From Acidovorax radicis N35 (GTDB lineage: Bacteria; Pseudomonadota; Gammaproteobacteria; Burkholderiales; Burkholderiaceae_C), in the NCBI RefSeq assembly GCF_000204195.1, contig NZ_AFBG01000020.1:248001-312000 (forward strand): a DNA stretch of 64,000 nt. Direction: 5' to 3'. This document shows, one piece after another, positions 53,729 to 64,000 of this stretch (its first letter is position 1; every line of letters begins with the position of its first letter). A program made the translations under genes and the position numbers. Below the pieces are notes generated by a model that saw only the letters and a program-made list of their open reading frames with translations, was not told the DNA's origin and did no database searches.

Positions 53729-54558
53729 CTTTGGTAGCAATCATCCTGGCCACGCTGGCTGCGGGCATTGGCAGCGTCTGGCTGGCCGCACTGCTGATGC
53801 GGCTGGGGCTGGGCGGGCGTGCCGACAGCGTGGGGCCCCAGCACCTGCTGAGCCTGGCGGCGGGCGCCCTGCTGGCCACGGCCTTCATGCACCTGCTGCC
53901 CGAGGCGTTCGAGAGCCAGGCGGGTGCGCACGACCTGTTTGCCACCTTGCTGGTGGGCGTGGTGTTTTTCTTCCTGCTCGACAAGGCGGAGCTGTGGCAC
54001 CACGGGCATGAGCACAGCCACCCCGAACCCGCCAGGCAAGACCATGACCACGGCCATGCGCATTCCCACGAAGGCCATGGCCACGCGCACCACCACCATG
54101 CCCCCCGCGCAGGGGGCTGGGCCGTGCTCACCGGCGACAGCGTGCATTGTTTTGGCGACGGCATCCTGATCGCCTCGGCCTTCATGGCCGACATCCGCCT
54201 GGGCGTGATAGCTGCCGTGTCGGTGCTGGCGCACGAGGTGCCGCACCACATGGGCGACCTGGTGGTGCTGCGCCAGACCAGCCCCAACCGGCGCATGGCG
54301 CTGGTCAAGGTGTCGCTGGCGGGTGCGGTCACGGCGCTGGGCGGCGTGGTGGGCTACTTCCTGGTGGGGCAGCTGCAAGACCTGCTGCCTTACTTCCTGG
54401 CCGTGGCGTCCAGCAGCTTTGTCTATGTGGCGCTGGCCGACCTGATCCCCCAGCTGCAAAAGCGCCTGACGGCGCGTGAAACCATTGCACAGATCGCCTG
54501 GCTGGTTGCGGGCATGGTCATCGTGACGCTGGTGAGCGGGGCGGCGCACGGGCACTGA
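53725..54558 (+). CDS. ZIP-family metal transporter
   Basis: 277 residues with about seven to eight hydrophobic segments. A long histidine-rich loop lies at residues 92-126 (runs such as HGHEHSHPE and HAHSHEGHGHAHHHH). The membrane metal site is visible in VHCFGDGILIASAF and LAHEVPHHMGDLVVL, the HxxxD and HExPH motifs of segments 4 and 5. ZIP proteins carry zinc or other divalent metals into the cytosol. The ATG lies at the end of a dispersed repeat, with no standard ribosome binding site seen. Confidence 0.87.
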   Translation: MTLVAIILATLAAGIGSVWLAALLMRLGLGGRADSVGPQHLLSLAAGALLATAFMHLLPEAFESQAGAHDLFATLLVGVVFFFLLDKAELWHHGHEHSHPEPARQDHDHGHAHSHEGHGHAHHHHAPRAGGWAVLTGDSVHCFGDGILIASAFMADIRLGVIAAVSVLAHEVPHHMGDLVVLRQTSPNRRMALVKVSLAGAVTALGGVVGYFLVGQLQDLLPYFLAVASSSFVYVALADLIPQLQKRLTARETIAQIAWLVAGMVIVTLVSGAAHGH

Positions 54559-54564
54559 AGCGTG

Positions 54565-54623
54565 CTACCGGTTCGATAGCTGCCAGTGCTTGATGGATAA
54601 GCGCTGGAGGCCAAAAAAGACCT
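54565..54623. repeat. Dispersed palindromic repeat between ZIP and the regulator gene
   Basis: GATAGCTGCCAGTGCTTGATGGATAAGCGCTGGAGGCCAAAAAAGACCT, same orientation as the uvrD copy, between convergent genes. Likely a bidirectional terminator. Confidence 0.78.
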
Positions 54624-54630
54624 CAGATAT

Positions 54631-55389
54631 CTAGCGCGCCAGTTCTTCCCGCACGGCCGCCACCTGCCGCCGCGACACCGCCAGCAGCTCGGTCGATCCC
54701 TGCAGCCGCACGGCCCAGCCTTCGCCTTCCTCGGGGTCGTAGTGTTTTTCCAGCGCGCGCACGGCGCGGCGGGCTACCAGCGCGTTGCGGTGGATGCGCA
54801 GGAAGCGGGGAGCGAACTTGGTCTCGATCTCGCTGAGCGAGCCGTCCATGATGTAGCTGCGCGTGGCGGTCCGCACGGTCACGTACTTTTGCTCGGCCTT
54901 GAAGTACAGCACCTCGGCCAGGGGCAGACGCTCGGTGCGGCCCCGGTCCTGGATCAGCAGGGTTTCGCCCTCGGGCACGCTGGGGGCCTGGGTGGGCGCG
55001 GGGGGGCGGGTGCTGCGCTGCACCTTGGCCAGTGCCTGCTGCAGGCGTTCGCGGCGCACGGGCTTGGTCAGGTAGTCGGTGGCGTCCAGTTCGAACGCGC
55101 TCACGGCATGGTCGGCGTGGGCCGTCACAAACACCACGGCCGGGGGCTGGGGCAGGGTCTGCAGCGTGTGGGCCAGGGCCAGGCCGTCCTGGCCGGGCAT
55201 GTGGATGTCCAGCAGCACCAGGTCAAAACCCCGCCCGCCCGTGGGCCCGAGCAGGGCCATGGTTTCGCCGGCATTGGCGGCCTCGGCCACCGTCATGCGC
55301 TGGGCAGGCTGTGCCTGGGCGCAATCGGCCAGCAGGGTGCGCAGGCGGCTGCGGGCCAGGGCTTCGTCGTCAACGATCAGGATGTTCAT
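54631..55389 (-). CDS. LytTR-family response regulator (AlgR-like)
   Basis: 252 residues. Receiver domain with phosphoacceptor Asp61 in LVLLDIHMPGQDG, conserved VTAHADHAVSAFELDATDYLTKPV, then a LytTR DNA-binding domain from about 150 (LPLAEVLYFKAEQKYVTVRTA, FLRIHRNALVAR). It binds DNA as a dimer. Its partner kinase lies upstream and overlaps it by 20 bases. In pseudomonads the analogous AlgR pair controls alginate and type IV pili; target genes here are not known. Confidence 0.9.
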   Translation of the reverse strand: MNILIVDDEALARSRLRTLLADCAQAQPAQRMTVAEAANAGETMALLGPTGGRGFDLVLLDIHMPGQDGLALAHTLQTLPQPPAVVFVTAHADHAVSAFELDATDYLTKPVRRERLQQALAKVQRSTRPPAPTQAPSVPEGETLLIQDRGRTERLPLAEVLYFKAEQKYVTVRTATRSYIMDGSLSEIETKFAPRFLRIHRNALVARRAVRALEKHYDPEEGEGWAVRLQGSTELLAVSRRQVAAVREELAR

Positions 55390-56662
55390 GGTCTCTCAAG
55401 GGGCTGTTGTTGTTGTCGTCGGTGTTGTCCACCATGCGGCGCTGGAACGGCGCCACGCGGCTGCCGTTGCGGCTGCCGGCATTGCGGCGGGTGGACGGTG
55501 AGGTGCTGCGCCCACCGCGGGTGCGGGGCTGGGGTTCGGGGGCGGGCAGGGTGATGCGCACCTGGTACAGGCCGTCCTGCATGCCGGCGGTGAATTCGCC
55601 CTGCACGTCGTGCAGCAACGCCAGCCGCGCCCGCACGTTGGCCAGCGCAATGCCGTGGCCCCGGGGCGCCGTGTCTTCGCCATGTCCGTTGCCGTTCTTG
55701 CCCTCCTTGGGGGGCAGCGTGTTGGTGATGCGCACCACCACACGGTTGCCGCGCAGCTCGGTCAGCACACGCAGCTTGCCGCCGCGCGGGCTGGGTTCCA
55801 CGCCATGTTTGACGGCGTTTTCCACCAGCGGCTGCAGCAGCAGCGGGGGCAGGCGGGCGCTGTCGGTGCGGGGGTCCAGATTCCACTGCACCTGCAGGCG
55901 TTTGCCAAAGCGCACCTCTTCGATGCCCAGGTAGCGGCGCGCGAGCGTGATTTCTTCTGCCAGTGTGGTCGACTCGCCCTGCTCGATGAGGGCCACGCGG
56001 AACAGATCGGAGAGGTCTTCCAGCAGCGATTCGGCCTTGGCCGGTTCTTCACGCACCAGGGCAATGGCACTGTTGAGGGTATTGAACAAAAAGTGGGGGC
56101 GGATGCGCGATTGCAGCTCGGTCAGGCGTGCCGTGGTGGCTGCGGGCGTGCGGCCCCGTGCGCGCAGCACCAGCGCGGCCACCAGCATGGCGGCCAGCAA
56201 TGCGCCCGTGGCGGCGCTGGCAAGCCAGGGCGGCGATGCGGGTTGGGCCACCAGCGCCAGCATGCCGCAGGCATAGGCCCCCGCCAGCGCGCCCAGCAGC
56301 ACACCCGCCACGTATTGCTGCACGGTGGTCAGGCGCTGCAGCACGGTCTTGAGGCTGCAGGCCGTGACCAGCCACAGCAGCGTGGCGGGCAGCGCGCCGC
56401 CCGTCAGCAGCGCCAGGGTGGCCAGCCATGCCACGGGGTTGCCTGCCCCGAACATCGCGCCCACGCCCACCACCAGCTCCACGAACAGCACCGCCCGCAG
56501 CACCACTCCGACCTGGCAGGCATCGAACACCAGCGCCCGACCGCGCGGCGGCTGGCCGCCCGGCCCTGCGCCAGCGGCGGCCCGCACGCTGCGCGCAGGC
56601 CCTTCTGGAAGGGCAGAATCCGGCAGCGGTGGCTGGGTCGATAAAATTTGCGTGTTTTGCAT
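55370..56662 (-). CDS. Membrane sensor histidine kinase (AlgZ/FimS-like)
   Basis: 430 residues: about four hydrophobic segments between residues 55 and 165, then a His_kinase-type dimerisation domain with [15 protein letters not shown] (phosphorylated His190) and a GHKL ATPase domain with [12 protein letters not shown] and [13 protein letters not shown]. It pairs with the LytTR regulator in the same operon. A cytosolic tail rich in Arg and Asn ends the protein. ATG at 56662 lies 51 bases from the divergent argH start, so both promoters are packed together. Confidence 0.88.
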   Translation of the reverse strand: MQNTQILSTQPPLPDSALPEGPARSVRAAAGAGPGGQPPRGRALVFDACQVGVVLRAVLFVELVVGVGAMFGAGNPVAWLATLALLTGGALPATLLWLVTACSLKTVLQRLTTVQQYVAGVLLGALAGAYACGMLALVAQPASPPWLASAATGALLAAMLVAALVLRARGRTPAATTARLTELQSRIRPHFLFNTLNSAIALVREEPAKAESLLEDLSDLFRVALIEQGESTTLAEEITLARRYLGIEEVRFGKRLQVQWNLDPRTDSARLPPLLLQPLVENAVKHGVEPSPRGGKLRVLTELRGNRVVVRITNTLPPKEGKNGNGHGEDTAPRGHGIALANVRARLALLHDVQGEFTAGMQDGLYQVRITLPAPEPQPRTRGGRSTSPSTRRNAGSRNGSRVAPFQRRMVDNTDDNNNSPLRDHEHPDR

Positions 56663-56713
56663 TGCGGCGCCCGGGTTGTCCGGGTGTCTGAACCTCCGGA
56701 TTATTGCCCTCCT

Positions 56714-58204
<1,491 letters not shown>

Positions 58205-58309
58205 AGGGCGGCGACATTCCCTGGTGGCGCGGCGGCCGCTGGCCTGAACCGTGCTTGGTGTATGAATGCGCCCCGCAACAGCCCGATTTGAATAAACCGG
58301 AGTTCTTCC

Positions 58310-59302
58310 ATGACGACGACGACCCGCCGCAGCCTGCTGTCCCGACTTCTGCGCACCAGCGCCTTTCTGGGGGCAGCGCTCACGGTGGGGCTCGCGGCTG
58401 CGCAGACGCACAAGCCCATCCGTCTGCTGGTGGGCTTTCCGCCGGGCGGCGGCTCGGACGCCATTGCGCGCACCTTGTCCGAGAAGCTCAAGGACGAACT
58501 GGGCGTGCCGGTGGTGGTGGAAAACCGGCCCGGTGCGGGGGGACAGATCGCGGCCCAGGCGCTCAAGGCCTCGGTGCCCGATGGCACCACGCTGTTCATC
58601 ACGCACGACCACACCATCTCCATCCTTCCCCAGGTGGTGAAGAACCCCGGCTACGACCCTGTGCGCGACTTCGTGCCCGTGGGCGGTTTTGCCACTTTCG
58701 TGAATGCGTTTGCCGTCTCGGGCGGCACGCCAGCCAAGTCGTTCGGCGACTACGTCAACTGGGTGCGGACGGCGGGCCAGGGCAAGGGGGCCGTGGGCAT
58801 CCCGGCACCGGCCTCCACCCCCGAATTCCTGGTCAAGCTGATCGGGCAGAAGTACCAGATCGACCTGGTGTCCGCCCCCTACCGGGGCAGCGCGCCCATG
58901 ATGGCCGACATGCTGGGCAACCAGATCGGTGCGGGTGTGGCGTCGGTGCAGGATTTCATCGAGAACCACAAGGCGGGCAAGGTGCGCGTGGTGGGCGTGC
59001 TGGGCACCAAGCGCCAGGCCGCCATGCCCGATGTGCCCACGTTTGACGAAATGGGCCTCAAGGGCTTTGAAGACCTGCCGTATTACGGCATCTACGCCCC
59101 CACCGGCACGCCGCAGAAGTTCATCACCGAGTTTTCGATTGCCCTGTCCAAGGTGGTGGCCATGCCCGAGGTGCGTGAGCACCTGACGGCCATGGGCCTC
59201 ACGGTGGGCTACATGACACCGCAGCAACTGGCCACCCGCCAGACCGCCTACACCGACGCCTGGACGCGGATCATCAAGACCAGTGGTTTTGTGGCGCAGT
59301 AG
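58310..59302 (+). CDS. Bug-family periplasmic solute-binding protein
   Basis: 330 residues with a Tat-like or Sec signal peptide (TTTTRRSLLSRLLRTSAFLGAALTVGL). The Bug fold (TTT transporter receptor) is clear from IRLLVGFPPGGGSDAIARTLSEKL, VVVENRPGAGGQIAAQAL, VDLVSAPYRGSAP and MPDVPTFDEMG. Bug proteins bind carboxylates or amides and are massively expanded in Comamonadaceae; most lack a dedicated permease, as here. Ligand unknown. Confidence 0.9.
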   Translation: MTTTTRRSLLSRLLRTSAFLGAALTVGLAAAQTHKPIRLLVGFPPGGGSDAIARTLSEKLKDELGVPVVVENRPGAGGQIAAQALKASVPDGTTLFITHDHTISILPQVVKNPGYDPVRDFVPVGGFATFVNAFAVSGGTPAKSFGDYVNWVRTAGQGKGAVGIPAPASTPEFLVKLIGQKYQIDLVSAPYRGSAPMMADMLGNQIGAGVASVQDFIENHKAGKVRVVGVLGTKRQAAMPDVPTFDEMGLKGFEDLPYYGIYAPTGTPQKFITEFSIALSKVVAMPEVREHLTAMGLTVGYMTPQQLATRQTAYTDAWTRIIKTSGFVAQ

Positions 59303-59385
59303 TTAGTCCGGGGACCGGCCTGCGTGGTCATGCGGGCGAATGCCGCTGTGTCCTTCGGCCCCTGCAAACCTTCGATTTTCACGAT

Positions 59386-59450
59386 TTCAAGTAAAAATGG
59401 CCGTCAGCGCTTATCAGTAAAGCGCAGGCAGCTATTTTATTTGTAGCAAA
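59386..59450. repeat. Dispersed palindromic repeat after the Bug receptor gene
   Basis: AAATGGCCGTCAGCGCTTATCAGTAAAGCGCAGGCAGCTATTTTATTTGTAGCAAA. GGCC arm first; convergent gap between the Bug gene and the ferritin-like gene. Confidence 0.8.
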
Positions 59451-59490
59451 TGCCGGGCGATGCACCATGGGCCTCCCGGCACCGCTGCGG

Positions 59491-60099
59491 TCAGAGCATG
59501 GTCTCGCGCTGCTGCTCGGCGCGCGACGCGCCAATCGCGGTTTCCACGTTCTTGACCTCTTCGGGCGGGGGCAGCACCGCAGGCAGGCCCAGCGCCTCGA
59601 TGGCCAGCTCGCGGCACCAGCCCTTGGTGTGGTACAGGTGGTGGTCCTCGTCTTTCTCCACCGCCTGGTGGGCTGCTTTCAACGTCTGGCCCACGTCGCC
59701 CGTGGCGACCTCGGCGACCTTGCCCAGCAACTCCCAGTTGGCGTGGTCCTTGGTCTCGGCGTGCACCACGCATTCGCAGGCCACCAACTGGGCGGCGGCG
59801 GGGTTGCCCCCCTGTTTGGCCAGCAGCATGGCCTTGACCAGGGATTCGCCGATGTGTTTGACCACCGCCCGGCTGGGCGACTGCGCATCGGGGTCCAGCC
59901 CCAGGGTGTCGCACAGGCTGCGCACCACATCCTGGTGGGTCAAGGTTTCTTCCAGATAGCTTTCCCATTCCTTCTTGAGATCGGGGTTCACGGCACAGGT
60001 GAGCGCGGTGCGGTACACCTGCTCGCCGCCGAGTTCGGTTTCCATCATCTGGAGCACAAGATCATCAAGCTGGTGGCTGTCATAGTGGGCTTTGGGCAT
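59491..60099 (-). CDS. Ferritin-like protein, downstream of catalase
   Basis: 202 residues, helical, with the long four-helix look of ferritin-like proteins: HQLDDLVLQMMETELGGEQVY, NWELLGKVAEVATGDVGQTLKAAHQAVEKDEDHHLYHT. Several Glu/His pairs (ETEL, HQ, EDHH) could hold a di-metal site. It starts 42 bases after katE on the same strand, which suggests a shared oxidative-stress role such as iron storage or peroxide removal. I cannot assign a named family. Confidence 0.68.
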   Translation of the reverse strand: MPKAHYDSHQLDDLVLQMMETELGGEQVYRTALTCAVNPDLKKEWESYLEETLTHQDVVRSLCDTLGLDPDAQSPSRAVVKHIGESLVKAMLLAKQGGNPAAAQLVACECVVHAETKDHANWELLGKVAEVATGDVGQTLKAAHQAVEKDEDHHLYHTKGWCRELAIEALGLPAVLPPPEEVKNVETAIGASRAEQQRETML

Positions 60100-60141
60100 G
60101 GTTTCTCCTTGGGTGGTGGGGTTGGGAACGGGATGGATGCG

Positions 60142-62259
60142 TCATGCGAGGGTGCGGACCTTGGGTTCGCGCTCCCACTGGCGGGTCTGTGCGGCGGCGA
60201 TGAAGCCCTGCGCGTCGGCGGGGTCCACCACGCCCGCGTCGGGCTCGATGCCACCGGCTTGCAGGATGGCCTGGGTGCCCTTGCAGGCGGCAATCGCCTT
60301 GAGGTGGCCGAACGCGTCGCGGAACCAGTCCACGGCGGCGGCCTCTTTGGCCAGCATTGCGCCCATGTCGGGCGACAGGATGGAGGCCACAGCGTCAAAC
60401 ACGACCGACGGCGTGCCTTGCAACTGTCCGTCGGCGGGCAACAGCGTGCCGTCTTTCAGCACGGCTCCGCCCACCTTGGGCGACACGATCTTGACGGTGG
60501 CGCCCACCTTCTCCAGCGCCTTGCGCAGGTTGGCCACCGTGTTGCCGTTGGAGCCATCGGCCACCAGGATGCCGATGCAGCGCCCCTGTAGCGTGGGCTT
60601 CATGCGGTCGATGATGCGCAGCGCGGGCGACGGGGGCAGGTCCTGCACCGGCTCGGCGGCGGGCGGGGCGGGGGGCAGCGCCTGCAGGCCCAGGCCGTCG
60701 GCCACACGCTGGGCCAGTTCGGGGTCTACATGCTGCAGGTGGCCAACCACCGCCTCGCGCACATGCGGCGTGCCCACCTTGGACAGCTCAAACACCAGCG
60801 CCGACGCCATGTGCGCCTGCTCCAGCGGGCTCTGGCTGCGAAAGAACATGCGCGCCTGGCTGTAGTGGTCGGCAAAACTCTCGGGGCGCACACGGCCCTT
60901 CACCCCGTCATCGGCCTGCGCGAAATGGCGGAACCCTTGTGCTTGTGAGGCACGCGGCGTGTCACCCTGCAGGCTGCTGGGCTCGTAGGCAACGCGGCCC
61001 TTGGGCACCTGCATCTGCATGTGGCCGTCGCGCTGCATGTTGTGGAACGGGCACTTGGGCGCATTGATCGGGATCTGCGTGAAGTTGGGCCCGCCCAGGC
61101 GCGATAGCTGCGTGTCCAGGTACGAGAACAGGCGGCCCTGCAGCAGCGGGTCGTTGCTGAAGTCGATGCCCGGTGGCACGTTGGCGGGGCAAAACGCCAC
61201 CTGCTCGGTTTCGGCAAAGAAGTTGTCGGGCCAGCGGTTGAGCACCATGCGGCCGATGGGCTGCAGGGGCACCAGTTCTTCGGGAATGAGCTTGGTGGGG
61301 TCCAGGTGGTCGAAGGGGAAGCGCTCGGCGTCCTCCTCGGTGAACAGTTGCACCGACAGCTCCCATTCCGGGAAGTCGCCCCCCTCGATGGCGTCGAACA
61401 GGTCGCGCCGGTGGAAGTCGTTGTCCGCCGCCTGCAGCTTCACGGCTTCGTCCCACACCGTGGACTGGATGCCCAGCTTGGGGCGCCAGTGGAACTTCAC
61501 GAAGGTGCTGTCGCCCGCGGCATTCAGGAGCCGGAAACTGTGCACGCCAAAGCCTTCCATCATGCGCAGGCTGCGCGGGATGGTGCGGTCGCTCATGGCC
61601 CACATGACCATGTGCATGGTTTCGGGCATCAGCGAGACGAAATCCCAGAAGGTGTCGTGTGCGCTGGCCGCCTGGGGGAACGCGCGGTCGGGCTCCATCT
61701 TCACGGCGTGCACCAGGTCGGGAAACTTCATCGCGTCCTGGATGAAGAACACCGGGATGTTGTTGCCCACCAGATCCCAGTTGCCTTCGGTCGTGTAGAG
61801 CTTCACGGCAAAGCCGCGCACATCGCGCGGCGTGTCCACCGATCCCGCGCCGCCTGCCACGGTCGAAAAGCGCGTGAACACAGGCGTTTGCACGCCCACT
61901 TCCGTCAGCACCTTGGCCGTGGTGTGGTCCTTGAGCGAATGCGTGAGTTCAAAAAAACCGTGGGCTGCCGAGCCGCGTGCATGCACGATGCGCTCCGGGA
62001 TGCGCTCGTGGTCAAAGTGCGTGATCTTCTCGCGCAGGATGAAGTCTTCCAGCAGCGCGGGGCCGCGTGGCGACGGGCGCAGGGAGTTCTGGTTGTCCGC
62101 CACCGGAATGCCCTGCTGCGTGGTCAGCACCGGGTGCTTGCCACCAGCCTGTTGCTGCAGCTCGCCAGCGTTGCCGCGAAAGGTGTCGGACTGGGTGGAA
62201 GAAGGCAGTGCGGACGGCGATTTTTTTGCCGCGCCGCGCGAAGTGGGGGTTCGGGCCAT
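60142..62259 (-). CDS. katE: Large-subunit catalase (HPII type)
   Basis: 705 residues, clade 2 catalase with a C-terminal flavodoxin/DJ-1-like domain (from about 560: [16 protein letters not shown]). The haem-pocket residues are visible: [14 protein letters not shown] (catalytic His), [15 protein letters not shown] (Asn) and [17 protein letters not shown] (haem-ligand Tyr). It degrades hydrogen peroxide, typically in stationary phase. The N-terminal 30 residues are Ser/Thr/Lys-rich. CAGGAGCGCCC lies just before ATG 62259. Cotranscribed with the ferritin-like gene. Confidence 0.94.
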   Translation of the reverse strand: MARTPTSRGAAKKSPSALPSSTQSDTFRGNAGELQQQAGGKHPVLTTQQGIPVADNQNSLRPSPRGPALLEDFILREKITHFDHERIPERIVHARGSAAHGFFELTHSLKDHTTAKVLTEVGVQTPVFTRFSTVAGGAGSVDTPRDVRGFAVKLYTTEGNWDLVGNNIPVFFIQDAMKFPDLVHAVKMEPDRAFPQAASAHDTFWDFVSLMPETMHMVMWAMSDRTIPRSLRMMEGFGVHSFRLLNAAGDSTFVKFHWRPKLGIQSTVWDEAVKLQAADNDFHRRDLFDAIEGGDFPEWELSVQLFTEEDAERFPFDHLDPTKLIPEELVPLQPIGRMVLNRWPDNFFAETEQVAFCPANVPPGIDFSNDPLLQGRLFSYLDTQLSRLGGPNFTQIPINAPKCPFHNMQRDGHMQMQVPKGRVAYEPSSLQGDTPRASQAQGFRHFAQADDGVKGRVRPESFADHYSQARMFFRSQSPLEQAHMASALVFELSKVGTPHVREAVVGHLQHVDPELAQRVADGLGLQALPPAPPAAEPVQDLPPSPALRIIDRMKPTLQGRCIGILVADGSNGNTVANLRKALEKVGATVKIVSPKVGGAVLKDGTLLPADGQLQGTPSVVFDAVASILSPDMGAMLAKEAAAVDWFRDAFGHLKAIAACKGTQAILQAGGIEPDAGVVDPADAQGFIAAAQTRQWEREPKVRTLA

Positions 62260-62495
62260 GGGCGCTCCTGGGGGTTCTGGGTAATGAAACAAGACCAGCC
62301 AACATCGTTGGACCCCCGTGCCTTGCGGGGAGTAGGACACAGCCCCATCCGCGCGTCGTCGTCGTGAGGCAATGGCCCGCTGCCTGTGCTCTGAAGCCGC
62401 CCGGTGTTTGCTACGCTTGCACCCTCCCCACCAGGGCCCTCCACACCCGTTGCCTTGCGGCGCGACCCGCTCCTTTGCCCCTGCCAGACTGACCG

Positions 62496-63962
62496 ATGTT
62501 CTACGCCATCCCCCTCGAAAACCGGCCCACCTGGCGCAACCCGCCCTGGATGACGGTGGTGCTGATCCTGGTGAACATGCTCGTGTTCTGGGGCCCGCAG
62601 CGTTCGGAGGAAAAGGCGCAGGACCGGGCTGCCGCCTTCTATGTGGCCAGCCCTTTGCCCGCTGTGGAAGTCCCGCGTTTTGTGGCCTGGCTGGAGGAAA
62701 CCGGCGACAAGCACCTCAAAGACGCCCGCGCCCTGCAAAAGGCGGGCGACCACCGCATGCTGCTGCGCTGGATGGAGCAGGAAGACGGCTTTCAGCAGCG
62801 CCTGAAAAGCCCGCGTTTTGTGCCGCCCGAAGATCCGCAGTACGCCGACTGGAAGGCCGCACGCACCCAGTACGAAGCCCGGTTGCCTGCCCCCTTCACC
62901 CGCCAATGGGCGCAGAGCTTCGAAAAAGACGCGGAGCTGCGCCCCGTCACCTGGCTCACGGCCACGTTTTTGCATGGCAGCACCGGGCACCTCATCGGCA
63001 ACATGGTGTTTTTGTTTCTGTTCGGCTTTTCGGTCGAGCTGGCACTGGGCAGGGGCTGGTACCTGGCGTTTTACCTGCTGGGTGGCGTGGGCGGCTCGCT
63101 GCTGGCGGGCTGGGCCTATGCCGACATGGGCAGCTATGGCCTGGGCGCCTCGGGCGCCGTGTCGGCCCTCATGGGCATGTATGCCGTGCTGTACCGGCTG
63201 CGGCGCGTGCGGTTCTTCTACCAGCTGTTTTTCTACTTCAACTATGTGACCGCGCCTGCGTTGCTGTTGCTGCCCGCGTGGATTGCCAACGAGTTGCTGC
63301 AGCACTGGCTCAGCGGAAAGGGTGTGGCCTACATGGCCCACCTGGGCGGGTTGCTGACCGGTGCGTCGCTGATGGCGCTGGCCATGCTGCTGTGCAAGAA
63401 ACCGATGGAAGTGCCGGTGACGCAGGACGCCGCGCCCGACGACGGTTTTGACACCCATGTGGCCAACGCCCAGCGCCTCGCGAAGGGCATGAAGTTCGAG
63501 CAGGCCCTCGCCCAGTGGCGTGCCGCCGCCAAGCTGCGCCCGCAAGACCAGACGGTGCTCAGCGCCTGGTTCAAAACGGCATCGCTGTGGCCCGAGGGCG
63601 AAGACTTCCACCGCGCCGCGCGCCGCATCTTTCGCCTGCACGCCCATGACGAGCAGACGCTGCAGTTTCAGCATGCCTGCTACCGCACGTATTTTGAGAA
63701 AGCCAAGCCCGGCGCCCGGTTGCAGCCGGACGACATGGCCCGCCTCTCACGCCGCTTTGCCCGCGCGCAGCAGTGGGGCGATGCGGAAAAGCTGTTCAAC
63801 GCCTTGCACAAAACCGCCCCCACGCACCCGGAGCTGGGCGAGACACTGGGCATGCTGGTGTCGGCCTTGTGCCATGCGGGGCGGCGGGCGGAGGCGGTGG
63901 CGTGGGGACCGTTGTTGCAGCAACTGGCGCCGGGGAGTGTGGCGTTGCGGGGGTTGGGGTGA
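62496..63962 (+). CDS. Rhomboid intramembrane protease with extended loop and C-terminal TPR-like domain
   Basis: 488 residues. Catalytic Ser219 lies in GLGASGAVSALMG and His282 in YMAHLGGLLTG; TGHLIGNMVF holds the conserved Asn169. Unusual is a soluble insertion of about 110 residues between the first membrane segment (18-33) and the second (about 167), and a long C-terminal part (from about 310) of helical repeats (KFEQALAQWRAAAKLRP, WGDAEKLFNALHKTAP) that looks TPR-like. Rhomboids cleave transmembrane segments of client proteins. The inserted loop and repeats may recruit substrates. Confidence 0.85.
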   Translation: MFYAIPLENRPTWRNPPWMTVVLILVNMLVFWGPQRSEEKAQDRAAAFYVASPLPAVEVPRFVAWLEETGDKHLKDARALQKAGDHRMLLRWMEQEDGFQQRLKSPRFVPPEDPQYADWKAARTQYEARLPAPFTRQWAQSFEKDAELRPVTWLTATFLHGSTGHLIGNMVFLFLFGFSVELALGRGWYLAFYLLGGVGGSLLAGWAYADMGSYGLGASGAVSALMGMYAVLYRLRRVRFFYQLFFYFNYVTAPALLLLPAWIANELLQHWLSGKGVAYMAHLGGLLTGASLMALAMLLCKKPMEVPVTQDAAPDDGFDTHVANAQRLAKGMKFEQALAQWRAAAKLRPQDQTVLSAWFKTASLWPEGEDFHRAARRIFRLHAHDEQTLQFQHACYRTYFEKAKPGARLQPDDMARLSRRFARAQQWGDAEKLFNALHKTAPTHPELGETLGMLVSALCHAGRRAEAVAWGPLLQQLAPGSVALRGLG

Positions 63963-63970
63963 GGCGGTGA

Positions 63971-64000
63971 TTTTTGGTTGATTTGGGTTCTAGCGCTTAT
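63971..64000. repeat. Start of a dispersed palindromic repeat at the window edge
   Basis: GGTTGATTTGGGTTCTAGCGCTTAT runs off the window end; it matches the first half of the family. Confidence 0.6.

Overview
The window reads as the chromosome of a high-GC betaproteobacterium of the Comamonadaceae, most likely Acidovorax-like. The grounds are gene content (a Bug-type solute receptor, an AlgZ/AlgR-type two-component pair divergent from argH, a DUF2782 gene between thrB and polA, a BPSS1780-family membrane protein) and at least seven copies of a short palindromic repeat built on AGCGCTT...AAGCGCT, which I recall as common in this family. No plasmid or phage genes are visible. All names below come from reading motifs and family resemblance, not from searches.

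Layout. 1-6 kb: RGG tail of a probable DEAD-box RNA helicase, a two-PAS diguanylate cyclase, a degenerate HD-GYP protein, a Bcr/CflA drug exporter and an orphan GH8 cellulase. 6-8.5 kb: a three-gene sugar/glycan operon (RmlC-like epimerase, Gfo/Idh/MocA dehydrogenase, GT2 glycosyltransferase). 8.65-10.4 kb: an AT-richer insert with a DUF5063 gene and small unknown genes, bounded by an intact tRNA-Lys and a 62-bp copy of its 3' part, the classic footprint of integration into a tRNA. 10.5-18 kb: housekeeping genes (HIBADH-type dehydrogenase, alpha/beta hydrolase, guaC, exported CxxC protein, uvrD, small P-loop kinase, lipoprotein).

18.4-27.2 kb is the most unusual region: a co-directional cluster for a probable secreted repeat-protein surface structure. 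It holds a 119-residue exported protein made of one long/short repeat pair, a 1192-residue exported protein made of about 30 such repeats, a small exported protein, a CsgG/HfaB-like outer-membrane lipoprotein, a Sel1-like protein, a third repeat protein with a collagen-like stretch, a lipoprotein, an OmpA-type peptidoglycan anchor and a zinc-ribbon membrane protein. It resembles curli or holdfast-anchor systems in logic, but I do not recognise the fibre proteins.

27.3-32.6 kb: an iron-linked imelysin / di-haem oxidoreductase / imelysin / DUF1513 operon, divergent from a Tat-exported PhoX phosphatase; the shared promoter carries a phased Pho-box-like array and a weak Fur-like site. 35-41 kb: FecR-domain protein, BPSS1780 protein, thrB, DUF2782 and polA. 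41-50 kb: a pseudopilin-like membrane protein, two glutathione transferases, and an amino-acid module (LysR regulator, D-amino-acid dehydrogenase, two paralogous periplasmic binding proteins around an Asp/Glu racemase) without any ABC permease. 50-64 kb: four-PAS diguanylate cyclase, dienelactone hydrolase, ZIP metal transporter, LytTR regulator with its histidine kinase, argH, Bug receptor, ferritin-like protein with katE, and a rhomboid protease.

Two themes recur. Surface and c-di-GMP functions (two cyclases, one HD-GYP protein, a cellulase, the CsgG-like cluster) point to a biofilm-capable cell. Several operons pair a transport or binding component with enzymes but lack the rest of the transporter.
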